NCBI RefSeq assembly: GCF_014199955.1
Contig: NZ_JACHOQ010000002.1
Coordinates: forward strand, 372,001 to 436,000
Source: Brevundimonas aurantiaca
GTDB taxonomy: Bacteria > Pseudomonadota > Alphaproteobacteria > Caulobacterales > Caulobacteraceae
Direction of reading: 5' to 3'
Length of the DNA stretch: 64,000 nt
The translations under genes were made by a program, and so were the position numbers. Positions within the stretch are counted from its first letter, which is position 1; each line of letters opens with the position of its first letter. Positions 53,178 to 61,717 of the stretch are shown here, in pieces. A model generated the notes under the pieces. That model saw only the letters and a list, made by a program, of their open reading frames with translations, was not told the DNA's origin and did no database searches.

Positions 53178-54428
53178 TCAGTGGACGGCGAACGCCGCCT
53201 CGGGCTGAACGAAGGCGGCCTCTCCGGTCAGCTCTCCATAGACCATGCACAGGTCTTCAAAGACGCGGTTCCAGGCGAACCGGCTGACCGCCTTTTCGCG
53301 GGCGGCGCGGCCGATGGCCTCGATGTCGCGGGCGAACAAGGCCTCGATCGCCTGGGCGTAGTCGTCGGCCTCGGCGCTGGCGGCCAGCTGGCCCACGGTC
53401 GAATCGACCGTCTCGGCCACGCCCCCGGCGTTTACCCCCACCACGGGCCGACCGCAGGCCATGGCCTCCAGCACGATCAGACCGAAGGGCTCCTTGTCAT
53501 TGGCGTGAACGAAGGCGTCGCAGCTGGCGATGATCTTGGCCACCGCCCGCGGGTCCTTCTCATAAGGCAGGGAGATCACCCGGTCCTCGGCGGGCATGCC
53601 CGAACCGGCGCCGACCAGGACCAGATGATAAGGGGCGCCCAGCTTTTGGACCGCCTCGATCAGAACATCGACGTTCTTCTCCTTGGCGGGACGGCCGGCA
53701 AAACACAGAAGGCGTGCGTCCGGGCCGAGGCCCAGTTCCTTCAGCAGCCAGGACCGATCGCGGCGGTCGGGCCGGAAGGTGTCGACCTCGACGCCCAGCG
53801 GACGAATGACGATATTGTCCACCCCCGCCTCCTCAAGCCGCCGCGCGATGAAGCGGCTGGGCGAGACGACGCGGTCGAACTGGGAGAACAGACGGGCCCA
53901 GCGCTTTTCGACGGGCTTCTTGGCCCACTCGCCGAAATGAAGCGCCGCCAGGCCGGCTGGGTCCGAATGGCAGAAGCCGACGACGGGACAGCCGACCCTC
54001 TGGCCGGCCTCCAGGGCGCCCTGTCCCGGCGTATAGGGGTCGCCCGCCTCAATGATCGACGGCTTCATGGCCGCGACCCAGGCGCTCCAGCGCTTGACCG
54101 AACTGGGCCAACGATAGCCGTCTCCGAACGGCAGTCGCGTGGCGCGCAGCTGAACGATCCCGTCCGCCCGCGCCCTGTGTCGGGCGCCCGGCACGATGAG
54201 GGAATGGCTGACCCCCGGCCGATTGGCCTCGATCCACGCCTTCTTCGACAGCAGGTATCGCTTCACGCCGCCGGACCGGGGCGCGTACAGCATGGTGGTG
54301 TCCAACAGCCGCGGCCGCTCGTCCTGCGACGCCTGTTTCAACGCCCTCAAGGTGTCCGCCACCTCCACGTCCAGTCCGGGAATCAGACGAAGTTCGCTTT
54401 CGTGGACGTCGAGATCAGTCAGGGTCAT
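53178..54428 (-). CDS. Glycosyltransferase, GT4-like (GT-B fold)
   Basis: This 416-residue soluble glycosyltransferase has an N-terminal acceptor domain with MLYAPRSGGVKRYL and VVGFCHSDPAG. The C-terminal GT1-type nucleotide-sugar domain contains LLCFAGRPAKEKNVDVL, SCDAFVHANDKEPFGLIVLE, AMACGRPVVGVNAGG. The EPFGLIVLEA stretch is the usual E-x7-E donor motif. Substrate is unknown; related proteins build glycolipids, LPS or capsule. The first 45 residues are acidic and may not belong to the fold. It is transcribed away from the autotransporter. Confidence 0.88.
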   Translation of the reverse strand: MTLTDLDVHESELRLIPGLDVEVADTLRALKQASQDERPRLLDTTMLYAPRSGGVKRYLLSKKAWIEANRPGVSHSLIVPGARHRARADGIVQLRATRLPFGDGYRWPSSVKRWSAWVAAMKPSIIEAGDPYTPGQGALEAGQRVGCPVVGFCHSDPAGLAALHFGEWAKKPVEKRWARLFSQFDRVVSPSRFIARRLEEAGVDNIVIRPLGVEVDTFRPDRRDRSWLLKELGLGPDARLLCFAGRPAKEKNVDVLIEAVQKLGAPYHLVLVGAGSGMPAEDRVISLPYEKDPRAVAKIIASCDAFVHANDKEPFGLIVLEAMACGRPVVGVNAGGVAETVDSTVGQLAASAEADDYAQAIEALFARDIEAIGRAAREKAVSRFAWNRVFEDLCMVYGELTGEAAFVQPEAAFAVH

Positions 54429-54754
54429 TCGGGGGTTCTCGTCAGGTCTGCGCTCGCAAACGCCGAAAGGCGCGGAATGGATGCCTCATCCTCAGAGGCG
54501 GTTGACCATGATCTTCGCCCCTAGACCCGGCTGCGGCAAAGCTCAATAGGGAGCGAGAAAAACCCTCCGAACCCCGCCCATCACGACTGAAAATCAGGAC
54601 CTTGGCCCGACCACCCCGCCCTTTCGGCGCCGCAGCAGATGGAGCGCGGCCTTGCATTCGCCTCAAATTCGATAAAGTTGGGGAAGGCTGGCCCGGACCC
54701 TGCTAAAGGGTCGCCTGCATCGTGATCGCGTGACCACCAGGGGTTTTCTTCCGA
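54429..54754. other. 326-base spacer between the glycosyltransferase and autotransporter genes
   Basis: No gene is visible. The spacer must hold divergent promoters. A weak plus-strand candidate is TTGCAT (54652-54657) with TAAAGT (54673-54678) at 15 bases spacing. No SOS, DnaA or repeat motif was recognised. Confidence 0.4.
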
Positions 54755-57700
54755 ATGCGTATTCTGCTCGCGACCGCCGTGGCGATCGCCCCCTTGATGG
54801 CCGTAAGCGGCGCTCAGGCCGAGGTCGTCGTCTCGACCGCCCGGACCACCCCGATCCGCACGGCGAACGCCACCGGAACGGCGGCGGATAACGTCCGTCT
54901 GGCCAGCGGCGGCTCGGTCGCCGTCAACTCGGGCGCGGCCGTGACGCTGGATTCCAGCAACCCCGTCGATCTGGACAGCGGTAGTTCCATCACCATGGAC
55001 AAGGCCGCCGACGGCGCCACCGGCATCCTGGTCAACGGCGGCAACACCGGGTCGGTCACGGTCGGCGGGGCGATTAACATCACCGACAGCCAGGAAACGG
55101 CTGACATCAAGGACACAGACGGCGACGGCGATCTGGACGGCCCCTTCGCCACGGGAACCGGCCGCTATGGCGTGCGGGTGACCGGGGCATCGCCCTTCAC
55201 CGGCAACGTCCTGGTCGAATCCAGCGGCTCCATTACGGTCGAAGGCAATAATTCCTACGGGCTCGGCGTCGAATCGGCGGTGAACGGCAAGGTTCAGAGC
55301 CTGGGCACCATCCGGGTCGTGGGCGACAACACGGCGGGCGTCCGCACCACGGCTCCGGTCTCGGGCAATGTGGATCTAGCGGGCTCCATCTCGGCCACCG
55401 GCGCGGGCGCGACCGGGGTCTCGGTCGAAGGCGCCGTGGGCGGCGCTCTGAAGATCCATTCCACCATCGCCACCACCGGCTATCGCTACACCACCCCGCC
55501 TCCGGCGCGCCCCTCCACCGGAACGTTCGACAACGCCACCACCCTGTTCCTGGATGAGTTGGACGCCGATGACCTGCTTCAGGGCGGACCGGCCGTGCGC
55601 GTCGGCGCCGATGTCGCGGGCGGCGTCCTGCTGGACAAGGCCCTGGCCTATTCGGCCGCCGGCATCGACGGCGACGACGACAAGGACGGCGTCAAGAACG
55701 GCGACGAGGACGACGACGGCGACGGCGTCAAGAACCGCGATGATCTGGACCGCGACGGCGACGGCGTGCCCGACGCCAGCGAGACAACGGCCGCCCTCAC
55801 CTCTCTGGGCGCCGCGCCGGCCCTGCTGATCGGCTCCACCGCCAACACTGTGAACTTGGGCGCGGTGGGAACGGGCGACGCCGCCTATGGCCTGATCAAC
55901 CGGGGCGCCATCACCGGATCGGGCGTCTATTCCGGCGTTCAGGGACGCGGGCTTCAGCTCGGCGTGGACGGCGGACAGGCCGTGACGATTGCGGGCGGCG
56001 TGCGCAACGAAGGCTCGATCGCCGCCTCGGCCGTCGACGCCAACGCCACCGCCATCCAGGTCGGTTCCGGCGTCTCCGCCCCCGCCTTGGTCAACACCGG
56101 GACCATCCAGGCCGTCGTGGCCGGCAAGGGAACCGAGGTCGCCACGGGCGTTCTGATCGGCGCCGGCGCGAACGTCGGCAGCCTGACCAACACCGGCACC
56201 CTGATCGCCTCCTACGGCGGCGACGATGGTTCGGCGACCGTGATCCGCGATCAGTCGGGCTCCCTGACCCAGCTGAACAATGCGGGCGTGATCGCCGGCT
56301 CCCTGACCGCCAGCTCCAGCAGTCTGGCGGACGTCTCCGGCACGGTCACGGCCATCGACCTGTCGGCCAACACCAGCGGCGTCACCCTGCGCCAGTACGG
56401 TATTCCCGCCGCGGCCGACAGCACTGCGACAGACACCGACAAGGACGGAGTGCCGGACGCCAGCGAGCCCCAGATCGTGGGCGCAATCAAGCTCGGCTCG
56501 GGCGCCGACACCTTCAATGTCGAGAACGGCACGGTCGTCGGGGACGTCGCCTTCGGCGCCGGCGCGGACCGGCTGGCGATCAGCGGCGGCGCCGTGGTGC
56601 AGGGCGCGATAACCGACAGCGACGGCGCCTTGGACATCAACGTCTCCAAGGGCACGCTGAACGCGACCCAGACGACCGCCACCAACATCTCCAGCCTGAA
56701 CGTGGGGGCTGACGGCGTCCTGATCACGACCCTGGACCCCAAGGCGGATCGCGCCGGCGGCTTCAACGTCAGCGGCGCCGCAACCCTGGCCACGGGCGCC
56801 CAGCTGGGCGTGCGCTTCTCTTCCCTGCTGGAGGGGCCGGAACGGTTCGACATCATCAAGGCCGGCACGCTCAACGTCGGTCAAATCGACAAACAGCTGC
56901 TCGCCGAGAACTCGCCGTATCTCTACGTCGTCGAAGCGGGCGTCGATCAGGGCGCCAACAGCCTCTATATCGACGCACGGCGGCGCACCGCCCAGGAGGC
57001 CGGGCTGATCCCGGTCGAGGCCTCGGCCTATGACGCCGTCTACGCCGCCCTGGGCGCCAATGAGACGGTTCGCAACCTGTTCCTGTCCCAGACGGGCCGC
57101 GACGGCTTCATCGACGCCTATGAGCAGATGCTGCCGGACCATTCGGGCGGCCCGCTGATGTCGCTGTCGGCCGGGGTGGACGCGGTGACCCGCGCCCTGA
57201 CCGGTCGCAACGCCTCCGCCGCGCCCGGCGAGACCAGCGCCTGGCTGCAGGAGATCAACTTCTACGCAGACAAGGACAAGACCGACTCCTACGGCTTCCG
57301 TTCTGAAGGATTCGGCGTGGCCGGCGGCGTCGAGAAGGGCTCTAGCCTGGGCGCTTTCGGCGTGACGGCGGCCTTCACCTCCTCGGACATCAAGGATCCG
57401 GAAGCGGAGGCCGAAGAGGTCCTGTCCGCCAATCTTCTGGAGCTGGGCCTCTATTGGCGCGCCCAGGGTCAGTACTGGACCACCTGGGCTCGGGCGGCCG
57501 GCGGCTACGCCAGCTTCAGCGCCGACCGCTCGCTGGTCGCCGGCGGCGTCTATCTGAACAATACCTCCGACTGGCACGGCTGGACCGCCGCCGCCGCCGG
57601 GGGCGCCTCCTATGAGCGCAACTACGGCCGGCTGAACGTCCGTCCCGAAATCTACGCTGAATACTTCCGCCTGTCGGAAGACGCCCGATCCGAAAAGGGC

Positions 57701-58054
57701 GGCGGCGACGGCTTCGATCTGGACATCGATTCCCGCGACAGCCACATCTTCTCGGCAGTGGCGGCGATGAACGTCGGCTACGGCTTCGGCCGCGACGGCT
57801 GGATCCGCCCCGAACTGCGGATCGGTTATCGCCAGAACCTGTCGGTCGACGCCGGGGAGACCATCGCCCGCTTCGCCAGCGGCGGGCCGGACTTCATCCT
57901 GTCGCCGGACGCCGTCGAGGGCGGCGGCCTGCTGCTGGGCTTCCGCATGAACCTGGGCAACGAGCTGGGCATGCTGTCCCTGACGGGCGACGCCGAGCTG
58001 CTGGAGGACTATGTCCGCTATTCGCTGCTGCTGCGGGCCAGCTTCCGGTTCTGA
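54755..58054 (+). CDS. Large autotransporter (type Va) with calcium-binding repeat segments
   Basis: This 1099-residue outer-membrane protein has a signal peptide (about 1-23, ending SGAQA). The passenger is Ala/Gly/Thr/Val-rich and beta-helical, with many NxG turns (NTGTIQAVV, NNAGVIAGSL). Three Asp-rich thrombospondin type-3-like stretches interrupt it: near 119 (DTDGDGDLDG), 305-343 (DGDGVKNRDDLDRDGDGVPD) and 561-572 (DTDKDGVPDASE). A C-terminal autotransporter beta-barrel (about 790-1099) ends in Phe (LLLRASFRF). The passenger should reach the cell surface; function is unknown, with adhesion the usual guess. A terminator follows. It lies between tRNA genes, beside a glycosyltransferase. 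Confidence 0.9.
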   Translation: MRILLATAVAIAPLMAVSGAQAEVVVSTARTTPIRTANATGTAADNVRLASGGSVAVNSGAAVTLDSSNPVDLDSGSSITMDKAADGATGILVNGGNTGSVTVGGAINITDSQETADIKDTDGDGDLDGPFATGTGRYGVRVTGASPFTGNVLVESSGSITVEGNNSYGLGVESAVNGKVQSLGTIRVVGDNTAGVRTTAPVSGNVDLAGSISATGAGATGVSVEGAVGGALKIHSTIATTGYRYTTPPPARPSTGTFDNATTLFLDELDADDLLQGGPAVRVGADVAGGVLLDKALAYSAAGIDGDDDKDGVKNGDEDDDGDGVKNRDDLDRDGDGVPDASETTAALTSLGAAPALLIGSTANTVNLGAVGTGDAAYGLINRGAITGSGVYSGVQGRGLQLGVDGGQAVTIAGGVRNEGSIAASAVDANATAIQVGSGVSAPALVNTGTIQAVVAGKGTEVATGVLIGAGANVGSLTNTGTLIASYGGDDGSATVIRDQSGSLTQLNNAGVIAGSLTASSSSLADVSGTVTAIDLSANTSGVTLRQYGIPAAADSTATDTDKDGVPDASEPQIVGAIKLGSGADTFNVENGTVVGDVAFGAGADRLAISGGAVVQGAITDSDGALDINVSKGTLNATQTTATNISSLNVGADGVLITTLDPKADRAGGFNVSGAATLATGAQLGVRFSSLLEGPERFDIIKAGTLNVGQIDKQLLAENSPYLYVVEAGVDQGANSLYIDARRRTAQEAGLIPVEASAYDAVYAALGANETVRNLFLSQTGRDGFIDAYEQMLPDHSGGPLMSLSAGVDAVTRALTGRNASAAPGETSAWLQEINFYADKDKTDSYGFRSEGFGVAGGVEKGSSLGAFGVTAAFTSSDIKDPEAEAEEVLSANLLELGLYWRAQGQYWTTWARAAGGYASFSADRSLVAGGVYLNNTSDWHGWTAAAAGGASYERNYGRLNVRPEIYAEYFRLSEDARSEKGGGDGFDLDIDSRDSHIFSAVAAMNVGYGFGRDGWIRPELRIGYRQNLSVDAGETIARFASGGPDFILSPDAVEGGGLLLGFRMNLGNELGMLSLTGDAELLEDYVRYSLLLRASFRF

Positions 58055-58076
58055 TCGGAGCCTCAGACCCAATGCG

Positions 58077-58108
58077 AAAGGCCGCCGGAGCGATCCGGCG
58101 GCCTTTTT
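58077..58108 (+). terminator. Rho-independent terminator after the autotransporter
   Basis: A perfect 12-bp stem (AAAGGCCGCCGG / CCGGCGGCCTTT) with an AGCGAT loop runs into TTTTT. It also lies just beyond the 3' end of the convergent tRNA-Val, where the reverse strand reads TTTCGC and could act weakly. Confidence 0.93.
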
Positions 58109-58111
58109 GAT

Positions 58112-58187
58112 TGGTAGGCGGCGACGGGCTCGAACCGCCGACCCTCTCGGTGTAAACGAGATGCTCTTCCAGCTGAGCTAGCCGCCC
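58112..58187 (-). tRNA. tRNA-Val (TAC)
   Basis: The 76-base minus-strand gene has acceptor GGGCGGC / GCCGCCT (with a terminal G-U pair), D-arm AGCTCAGCTGGAAGAGC, anticodon loop with TAC in TCGTTTACACCGA, T-arm GCGGTTCGAGCCCGT and encoded CCA. Confidence 0.95.
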
Positions 58188-58204
58188 TTGAAACCAGAGC
58201 GGGG

Positions 58205-58233
58205 CTTATGCCCTCTGGGCGTCAGGCGTTCAA
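58205..58233 (-). promoter_or_regulatory. tRNA-Val promoter (TTGAAC-N17-CATAAG)
   Basis: On the minus strand TTGAAC (58228-58233, inside the end of the HU gene) and CATAAG (58205-58210) have 17-base spacing. A hairpin CCAGAG/CTCTGG at 58194-58218 followed by TTTC overlaps and may instead terminate the HU transcript. Confidence 0.5.
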
Positions 58234-58497
58234 GGCGCTTTTCAGGCCTTCGCCGGCGCGGAAGCGGGCGGTGCGGGAGGCGGCCCGCGCTATGGCCTGG
58301 CCGGTTTGAGGATTGCGCGCCACCCCCGCCTTGCGCTCGATCGTGGTGAAGCTGCCGAAGCCGATCAGCTTGACGTCGTGACCGTGAGACAGGGCCTCGA
58401 CAACACCGTCGGTGAAGGCCTCCAGCGCCGCCTTGGCCTGGTCCCGACTGATGTTCGCCGCCGTCGCCATGCGACCGATGAGTTCCGCTTTCGTCAT
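58222..58497 (-). CDS. HU family DNA-binding protein
   Basis: This small histone-like nucleoid protein bends DNA as a dimer. The 91-residue product starts MTKAELIGRMATAANISRDQ and has the KLIGFGSFTTIERKAG core and the DNA-binding arm ARNPQTGQAI. GGAGGG lies six bases before the ATG at 58497 but directly abuts the earlier ATG at 58503, so the second start is preferred. It follows lon, the same order as lon-hupB in many proteobacteria. Confidence 0.95.
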   Translation of the reverse strand: MTKAELIGRMATAANISRDQAKAALEAFTDGVVEALSHGHDVKLIGFGSFTTIERKAGVARNPQTGQAIARAASRTARFRAGEGLKSALNA

Positions 58498-58548
58498 CGT
58501 CATCCCTCCAAACGGTCAGTAAACGTCCGATAGGCGCTCGCGTCAAAA

Positions 58549-58582
58549 GCGAAAACGCCGCCGACGGGCTGTCGGCGGCGTT
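58549..58582 (-). terminator. Rho-independent terminator of lon
   Basis: A perfect 12-bp stem (AACGCCGCCGAC / GTCGGCGGCGTT) with a 5-base loop is followed on the minus strand by TTTTCGCTTTT. It separates lon from HU. Confidence 0.9.
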
Positions 58583-58606
58583 CCGGCGTGCGACTTAAGT
58601 CGCGTT

Positions 58607-61003
58607 TCAGTGGCTGACGGCCGCCGTAGCGCCCTCCGCGGGGGGAACGGGCGTCGGCAGGGGTTCAGCCGTCTCGTCCCATTCGACCGGGGTCAGGGCG
58701 CCGACCAGGGCCCATTTCAGGGCCTCGTCCGCTGTGGAAATCGGCACGATCTCCAGACCTGACTTCACATTGTCCGGCACGTCGGCGAGGTCCTTTTCGT
58801 TCTCCTGGGGGATCAGCACCGTCTTGACCCCGGAACGCAGGGCCGCGAGCAGCTTCTCCTTCAGGCCGCCGATGGCGGTGACGCGGCCGCGCAGGGTGAT
58901 CTCGCCGGTCATGGCGATATCCTTGCGGATCGGCACGCCCGTCAGGACCGAGACCATGGCCACGGTCATGGCGACGCCGGCGGACGGACCGTCCTTGGGC
59001 GTGGCGCCGTCCGGCACGTGGACGTGGATGTCGGTCTTCTCGAACACCGGCGGCTTGACGCCGAAGTCCAGAGCCCGCGAACGGACATAGGAGGCCGCCG
59101 CCGAGATCGACTCCTTCATCACGTCCTTGAGGTTGCCGGTCACGGTCATGCGGCCGCGACCGGGCATCTTGATCGCCTCGATGGTCAGGATGTCGCCGCC
59201 GAACTCGGTCCAGGCCAGGCCGGTGACGATGCCGACCTGATCCTCCTCATCCGTCTCGCCGTAGCGGAACTTCTTCACCCCGGCGTATTCGGCCAGTTTT
59301 TCCGCATCGACGGTGATCGAGGCGGCCCCAGTCTTGGCCATTTCGCGAACGGCCTTGCGGGCCAGACCGCCCAGGGCCCGCTCCAGCGACCGCACCCCGG
59401 CCTCACGGGTATAGTAGCGGATCAGGTCGCGGATGGTCTCTTCCGGAACGACCAGCTCGCCGTCCTTCAGGCCGTGATCCTTCATCTGTTTGGGCAGGAC
59501 GTGACGCTTGGCGATCTCGACCTTCTCGTCTTCGGTGTAGCCGGAGACCCGGATGATCTCCATCCGGTCCATTAGCGGCTGCGGCATGTTCAGGCTGTTC
59601 GCGGTGGTCACGAACATGACCTGGGACAGGTCGTAGTCCACCTCCAGATAGTGGTCGCCGAAGGTCGAGTTCTGGGCCGGGTCCAGCACTTCCAGCAGGG
59701 CCGAGGACGGATCGCCGCGCCAGTCGGCGCCCAGTTTGTCGATCTCGTCCAGCAGGACGAAGGCGTTGGTGGTCTTGGCCTTCTTCATCGACTGGATGAT
59801 CTTGCCGGGCATGGAGCCGATATAGGTCCGGCGGTGGCCGCGGATTTCGCTCTCGTCGCGCACGCCGCCCAGCGACATGCGGACATATTCACGGCCCGTG
59901 GCCTTGGCGATGGACTTGGCCAGAGAGGTCTTGCCGACGCCGGGAGGACCGACGAGGCACAGGATCGGCCCCTTCAGGCTGCCGGTGCGGGCCTGGACGG
60001 CCAGATATTCGATGATCCGTTCCTTGACCTTCTCCAGGCCGAAGTGGTCCTCCTCGAGGATCTCTTCCGCCCGCACCAGGTCGATCGGCTTCTGCTTGGC
60101 CTTGCCCCACGGCACGGACAGCAGCCAGTCGAGGTAGTTGCGCACCACCGTCGATTCGGCCGACATCGGCGACATGTTGCGCAGCTTCTTGACCTCGGCC
60201 TCGGCCTTGGTCCGGGCCTCCTTGGACAGGCGCGTCTTACGGATGCGCTTCTCCAGGTCCATGATTTCGTCGCGCGCGTCGTCGGTCTCGCCCAGCTCGC
60301 GCTGGATCGCCTTCATCTGCTCGTTCAGATAATATTCGCGCTGGGTCTTCTCCATCTGACGCTTCACGCGCGAGCGGATCTTCTTCTCGACCTGCAGGAC
60401 GGAGATTTCCCCCTCCATCAGGCCATAGACCTTCTCCAGCCGCTTGGGCACGTCGATGGTTTCAAGCAGACCCTGTTTGTCGATGATCTTGACCGACAGG
60501 TGGGCCGCGACCGAGTCCGCCAGTTTGGAGGCGTCGGTGATCTGGGGGATGGAGCTGAGGGCCTCGGGCGGCACCTTCTTGTTCAGCTTCACATAGTTTT
60601 CGAACTGCTCGACCACGGCGCGCAGCATGGCCTCGGCCTGAGAGGTCTCGCCCGGCTCGTCCTCGATCTCGACGGCCTCGGCCTCGAAATAGTCGGTGCG
60701 GTCGGTGAAGCGGGTCAGGCGGGCGCGGCCCTTGCCCTCGACTAGGACCTTGACCGTGCCGTCCGGCAGCTTCAGCAGCTGCAGGACGCTGGCCAGGACG
60801 CCGATGGGATAGATGGCGTCGGGCGACGGGTCGTCGTCAACGCTGTTCTTCTGGGTCGCCAGAAGGATCTGCTTTTCGCCCTTCATGATCTCGTCGAGGG
60901 CCTTCACCGATTTTTCGCGGCCCACGAAGAGCGGCACGACCATGTGCGGAAAGACCACGATGTCTCTCAACGGCAGGACGGGCAGGATCTTGGTGTCAGT
61001 CAT
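58607..61003 (-). CDS. lon: ATP-dependent protease Lon (La)
   Basis: Lon is a cytoplasmic AAA+ serine protease; in Caulobacter it degrades DnaA, CcrM and SciP and so controls the cell cycle. The 798-residue product has the N-terminal substrate domain ([20 protein letters not shown]), a coiled coil, Walker [16 protein letters not shown] and Walker B. The protease domain carries catalytic Ser in [11 protein letters not shown] and Lys in [15 protein letters not shown] 61003 follows AGGAG and matches the usual N-terminus; the longer open frame is excluded. A heat-shock-type promoter lies about 110-140 bases upstream. Confidence 0.97.
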   Translation of the reverse strand: MTDTKILPVLPLRDIVVFPHMVVPLFVGREKSVKALDEIMKGEKQILLATQKNSVDDDPSPDAIYPIGVLASVLQLLKLPDGTVKVLVEGKGRARLTRFTDRTDYFEAEAVEIEDEPGETSQAEAMLRAVVEQFENYVKLNKKVPPEALSSIPQITDASKLADSVAAHLSVKIIDKQGLLETIDVPKRLEKVYGLMEGEISVLQVEKKIRSRVKRQMEKTQREYYLNEQMKAIQRELGETDDARDEIMDLEKRIRKTRLSKEARTKAEAEVKKLRNMSPMSAESTVVRNYLDWLLSVPWGKAKQKPIDLVRAEEILEEDHFGLEKVKERIIEYLAVQARTGSLKGPILCLVGPPGVGKTSLAKSIAKATGREYVRMSLGGVRDESEIRGHRRTYIGSMPGKIIQSMKKAKTTNAFVLLDEIDKLGADWRGDPSSALLEVLDPAQNSTFGDHYLEVDYDLSQVMFVTTANSLNMPQPLMDRMEIIRVSGYTEDEKVEIAKRHVLPKQMKDHGLKDGELVVPEETIRDLIRYYTREAGVRSLERALGGLARKAVREMAKTGAASITVDAEKLAEYAGVKKFRYGETDEEDQVGIVTGLAWTEFGGDILTIEAIKMPGRGRMTVTGNLKDVMKESISAAASYVRSRALDFGVKPPVFEKTDIHVHVPDGATPKDGPSAGVAMTVAMVSVLTGVPIRKDIAMTGEITLRGRVTAIGGLKEKLLAALRSGVKTVLIPQENEKDLADVPDNVKSGLEIVPISTADEALKWALVGALTPVEWDETAEPLPTPVPPAEGATAAVSH

Positions 61004-61112
61004 GATGCGTACTCCTGGGCCATTGGTGATCGCCGGCCCGCCGCCACGGTCGCCCGGGCAAGAGGCCCGACCAGCGCGTGACGGCCCGTCGATTCCGACG
61101 GCGTTCGGATGA

Positions 61113-61142
61113 GTATGTGGTTTGAAAGACCTGCGGTTCAAG
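61113..61142 (-). promoter_or_regulatory. Predicted heat-shock (sigma-32 type) promoter of lon
   Basis: On the minus strand CTTGAA (61137-61142) is followed after 16 bases by CCACATAC (61113-61120), close to the sigma-32 pattern CTTGAA / CCCCATNT. Caulobacter lon is known to be heat inducible. A sigma-70 reading (TTGAAC-N17-ACATAC) overlaps it. Confidence 0.5.
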
Positions 61143-61239
61143 CGTGGCCGCCCATCCGCCCACATGCACGTGTCTTTCAGCCCACGCCGCAGGGGTCTGC
61201 GGCCGGTCGGCGCGCGGTTTTCGGACGGCTGAAAAACAG

Positions 61240-61275
61240 TGTCCGATGTGTCCGATGTGTCCGATCTGTCCGGTG
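61240..61275 (+). repeat. Tandem repeat, 4 units of 9 bp (TGTCCGATN)
   Basis: Units TGTCCGATG, TGTCCGATG, TGTCCGATC and TGTCCGGTG follow the leader GAAAAACAG. An upstream TCGGAC (61221-61226) pairs with the first GTCCGA. Confidence 0.85.
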
Positions 61276-61333
61276 GTGAAGCCCTCGGCGAAGCGGAAGA
61301 ACCGTTCGGCGGCTGTCGGACACAGAAAAACAG

Positions 61334-61378
61334 TGTCCGATGTGTCCGATCTGTCCGATCTGTCCGATTTGTCCGATT
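61334..61378 (+). repeat. Tandem repeat, 5 units of 9 bp (TGTCCGATN)
   Basis: Five near-identical units end with two TGTCCGATT copies. The leader CAGAAAAACAG is flanked by an 8-bp inverted repeat: TCGGACAC at 61316-61323 pairs with GTGTCCGA at 61333-61340. Confidence 0.85.
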
Positions 61379-61590
61379 TGAAAGTCACCTCCTTCACGCC
61401 TCTGCGCCGCCTCGGCTGATCCCGCCAGCATAAGCCGCCCCGGCGCCGCGACGGGTCGATCAGCGCCTGGGACCGACAAGTCTTTGTATTGCCGATGAGA
61501 CTGAATGCGGGAGTGCGCGGATGAAGCGCCGGCCGAAAGGGCGAGAGAAGGTGCGGGTTTCTTCCACCCTGCGGGAGACTCGTGAGATTT

Positions 61591-61650
61591 CCCCCTCCGT
61601 CGCTGGATCGCTGCGCGATCGACGCGACACCTCCCCCGCAAGCGGGGGAG
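61591..61650. repeat. REP-like palindromic element
   Basis: Two adjacent hairpins are seen. A nested one has GTCGC-GATCGC arms (61599-61611) matching GCGATC-GCGAC (61615-61628). The second is CTCCCCCGC / GCGGGGGAG (61631-61650). CCCCCTCC precedes the first hairpin. The CCTCCCCCGCAAGCGGGGG type is common between genes in Caulobacterales. Confidence 0.7.
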
Positions 61651-61661
61651 GATCCCAGCTG

Positions 61662-61695
61662 AAAAAAGGGCCGGAGCGGCGTCGCTCCGGCCCTT
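61662..61695 (-). terminator. Rho-independent terminator of clpX
   Basis: A perfect 13-bp stem (AAGGGCCGGAGCG / CGCTCCGGCCCTT) with a 4-base loop is followed on the minus strand by a run of six T residues. It lies shortly after the clpX stop. Confidence 0.95.
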
Positions 61696-61717
61696 GTGAC
61701 GTTCAGCGGCGGCTCGA

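Larger units (their letters stand above)
61004..61717. other. Repeat-rich 714-base spacer between lon and clpX
   Basis: No gene is supported here. From the lon side it holds the predicted lon promoter (61113-61142), two 9-bp tandem repeat arrays (61240-61275 and 61334-61378), a REP-like palindrome (61591-61650) and the clpX terminator. The reading frames across the arrays give repetitive SDLSD- or CPMCP-like peptides, as expected for repeats. Confidence 0.7.

Noticed and set aside
54814..58072. Long minus-strand frames opposite the autotransporter
   Set aside because: They mirror the repetitive GC-rich coding strand, lack family features, and the plus strand has a complete signal peptide and barrel.
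61144..61641. Repetitive peptides (SDLSDLSD, CPMCPMCP) as coding regions or a CRISPR array
   Set aside because: They are translations of a 9-bp tandem repeat; there are no spacers, no constant-length unique segments and no cas genes.
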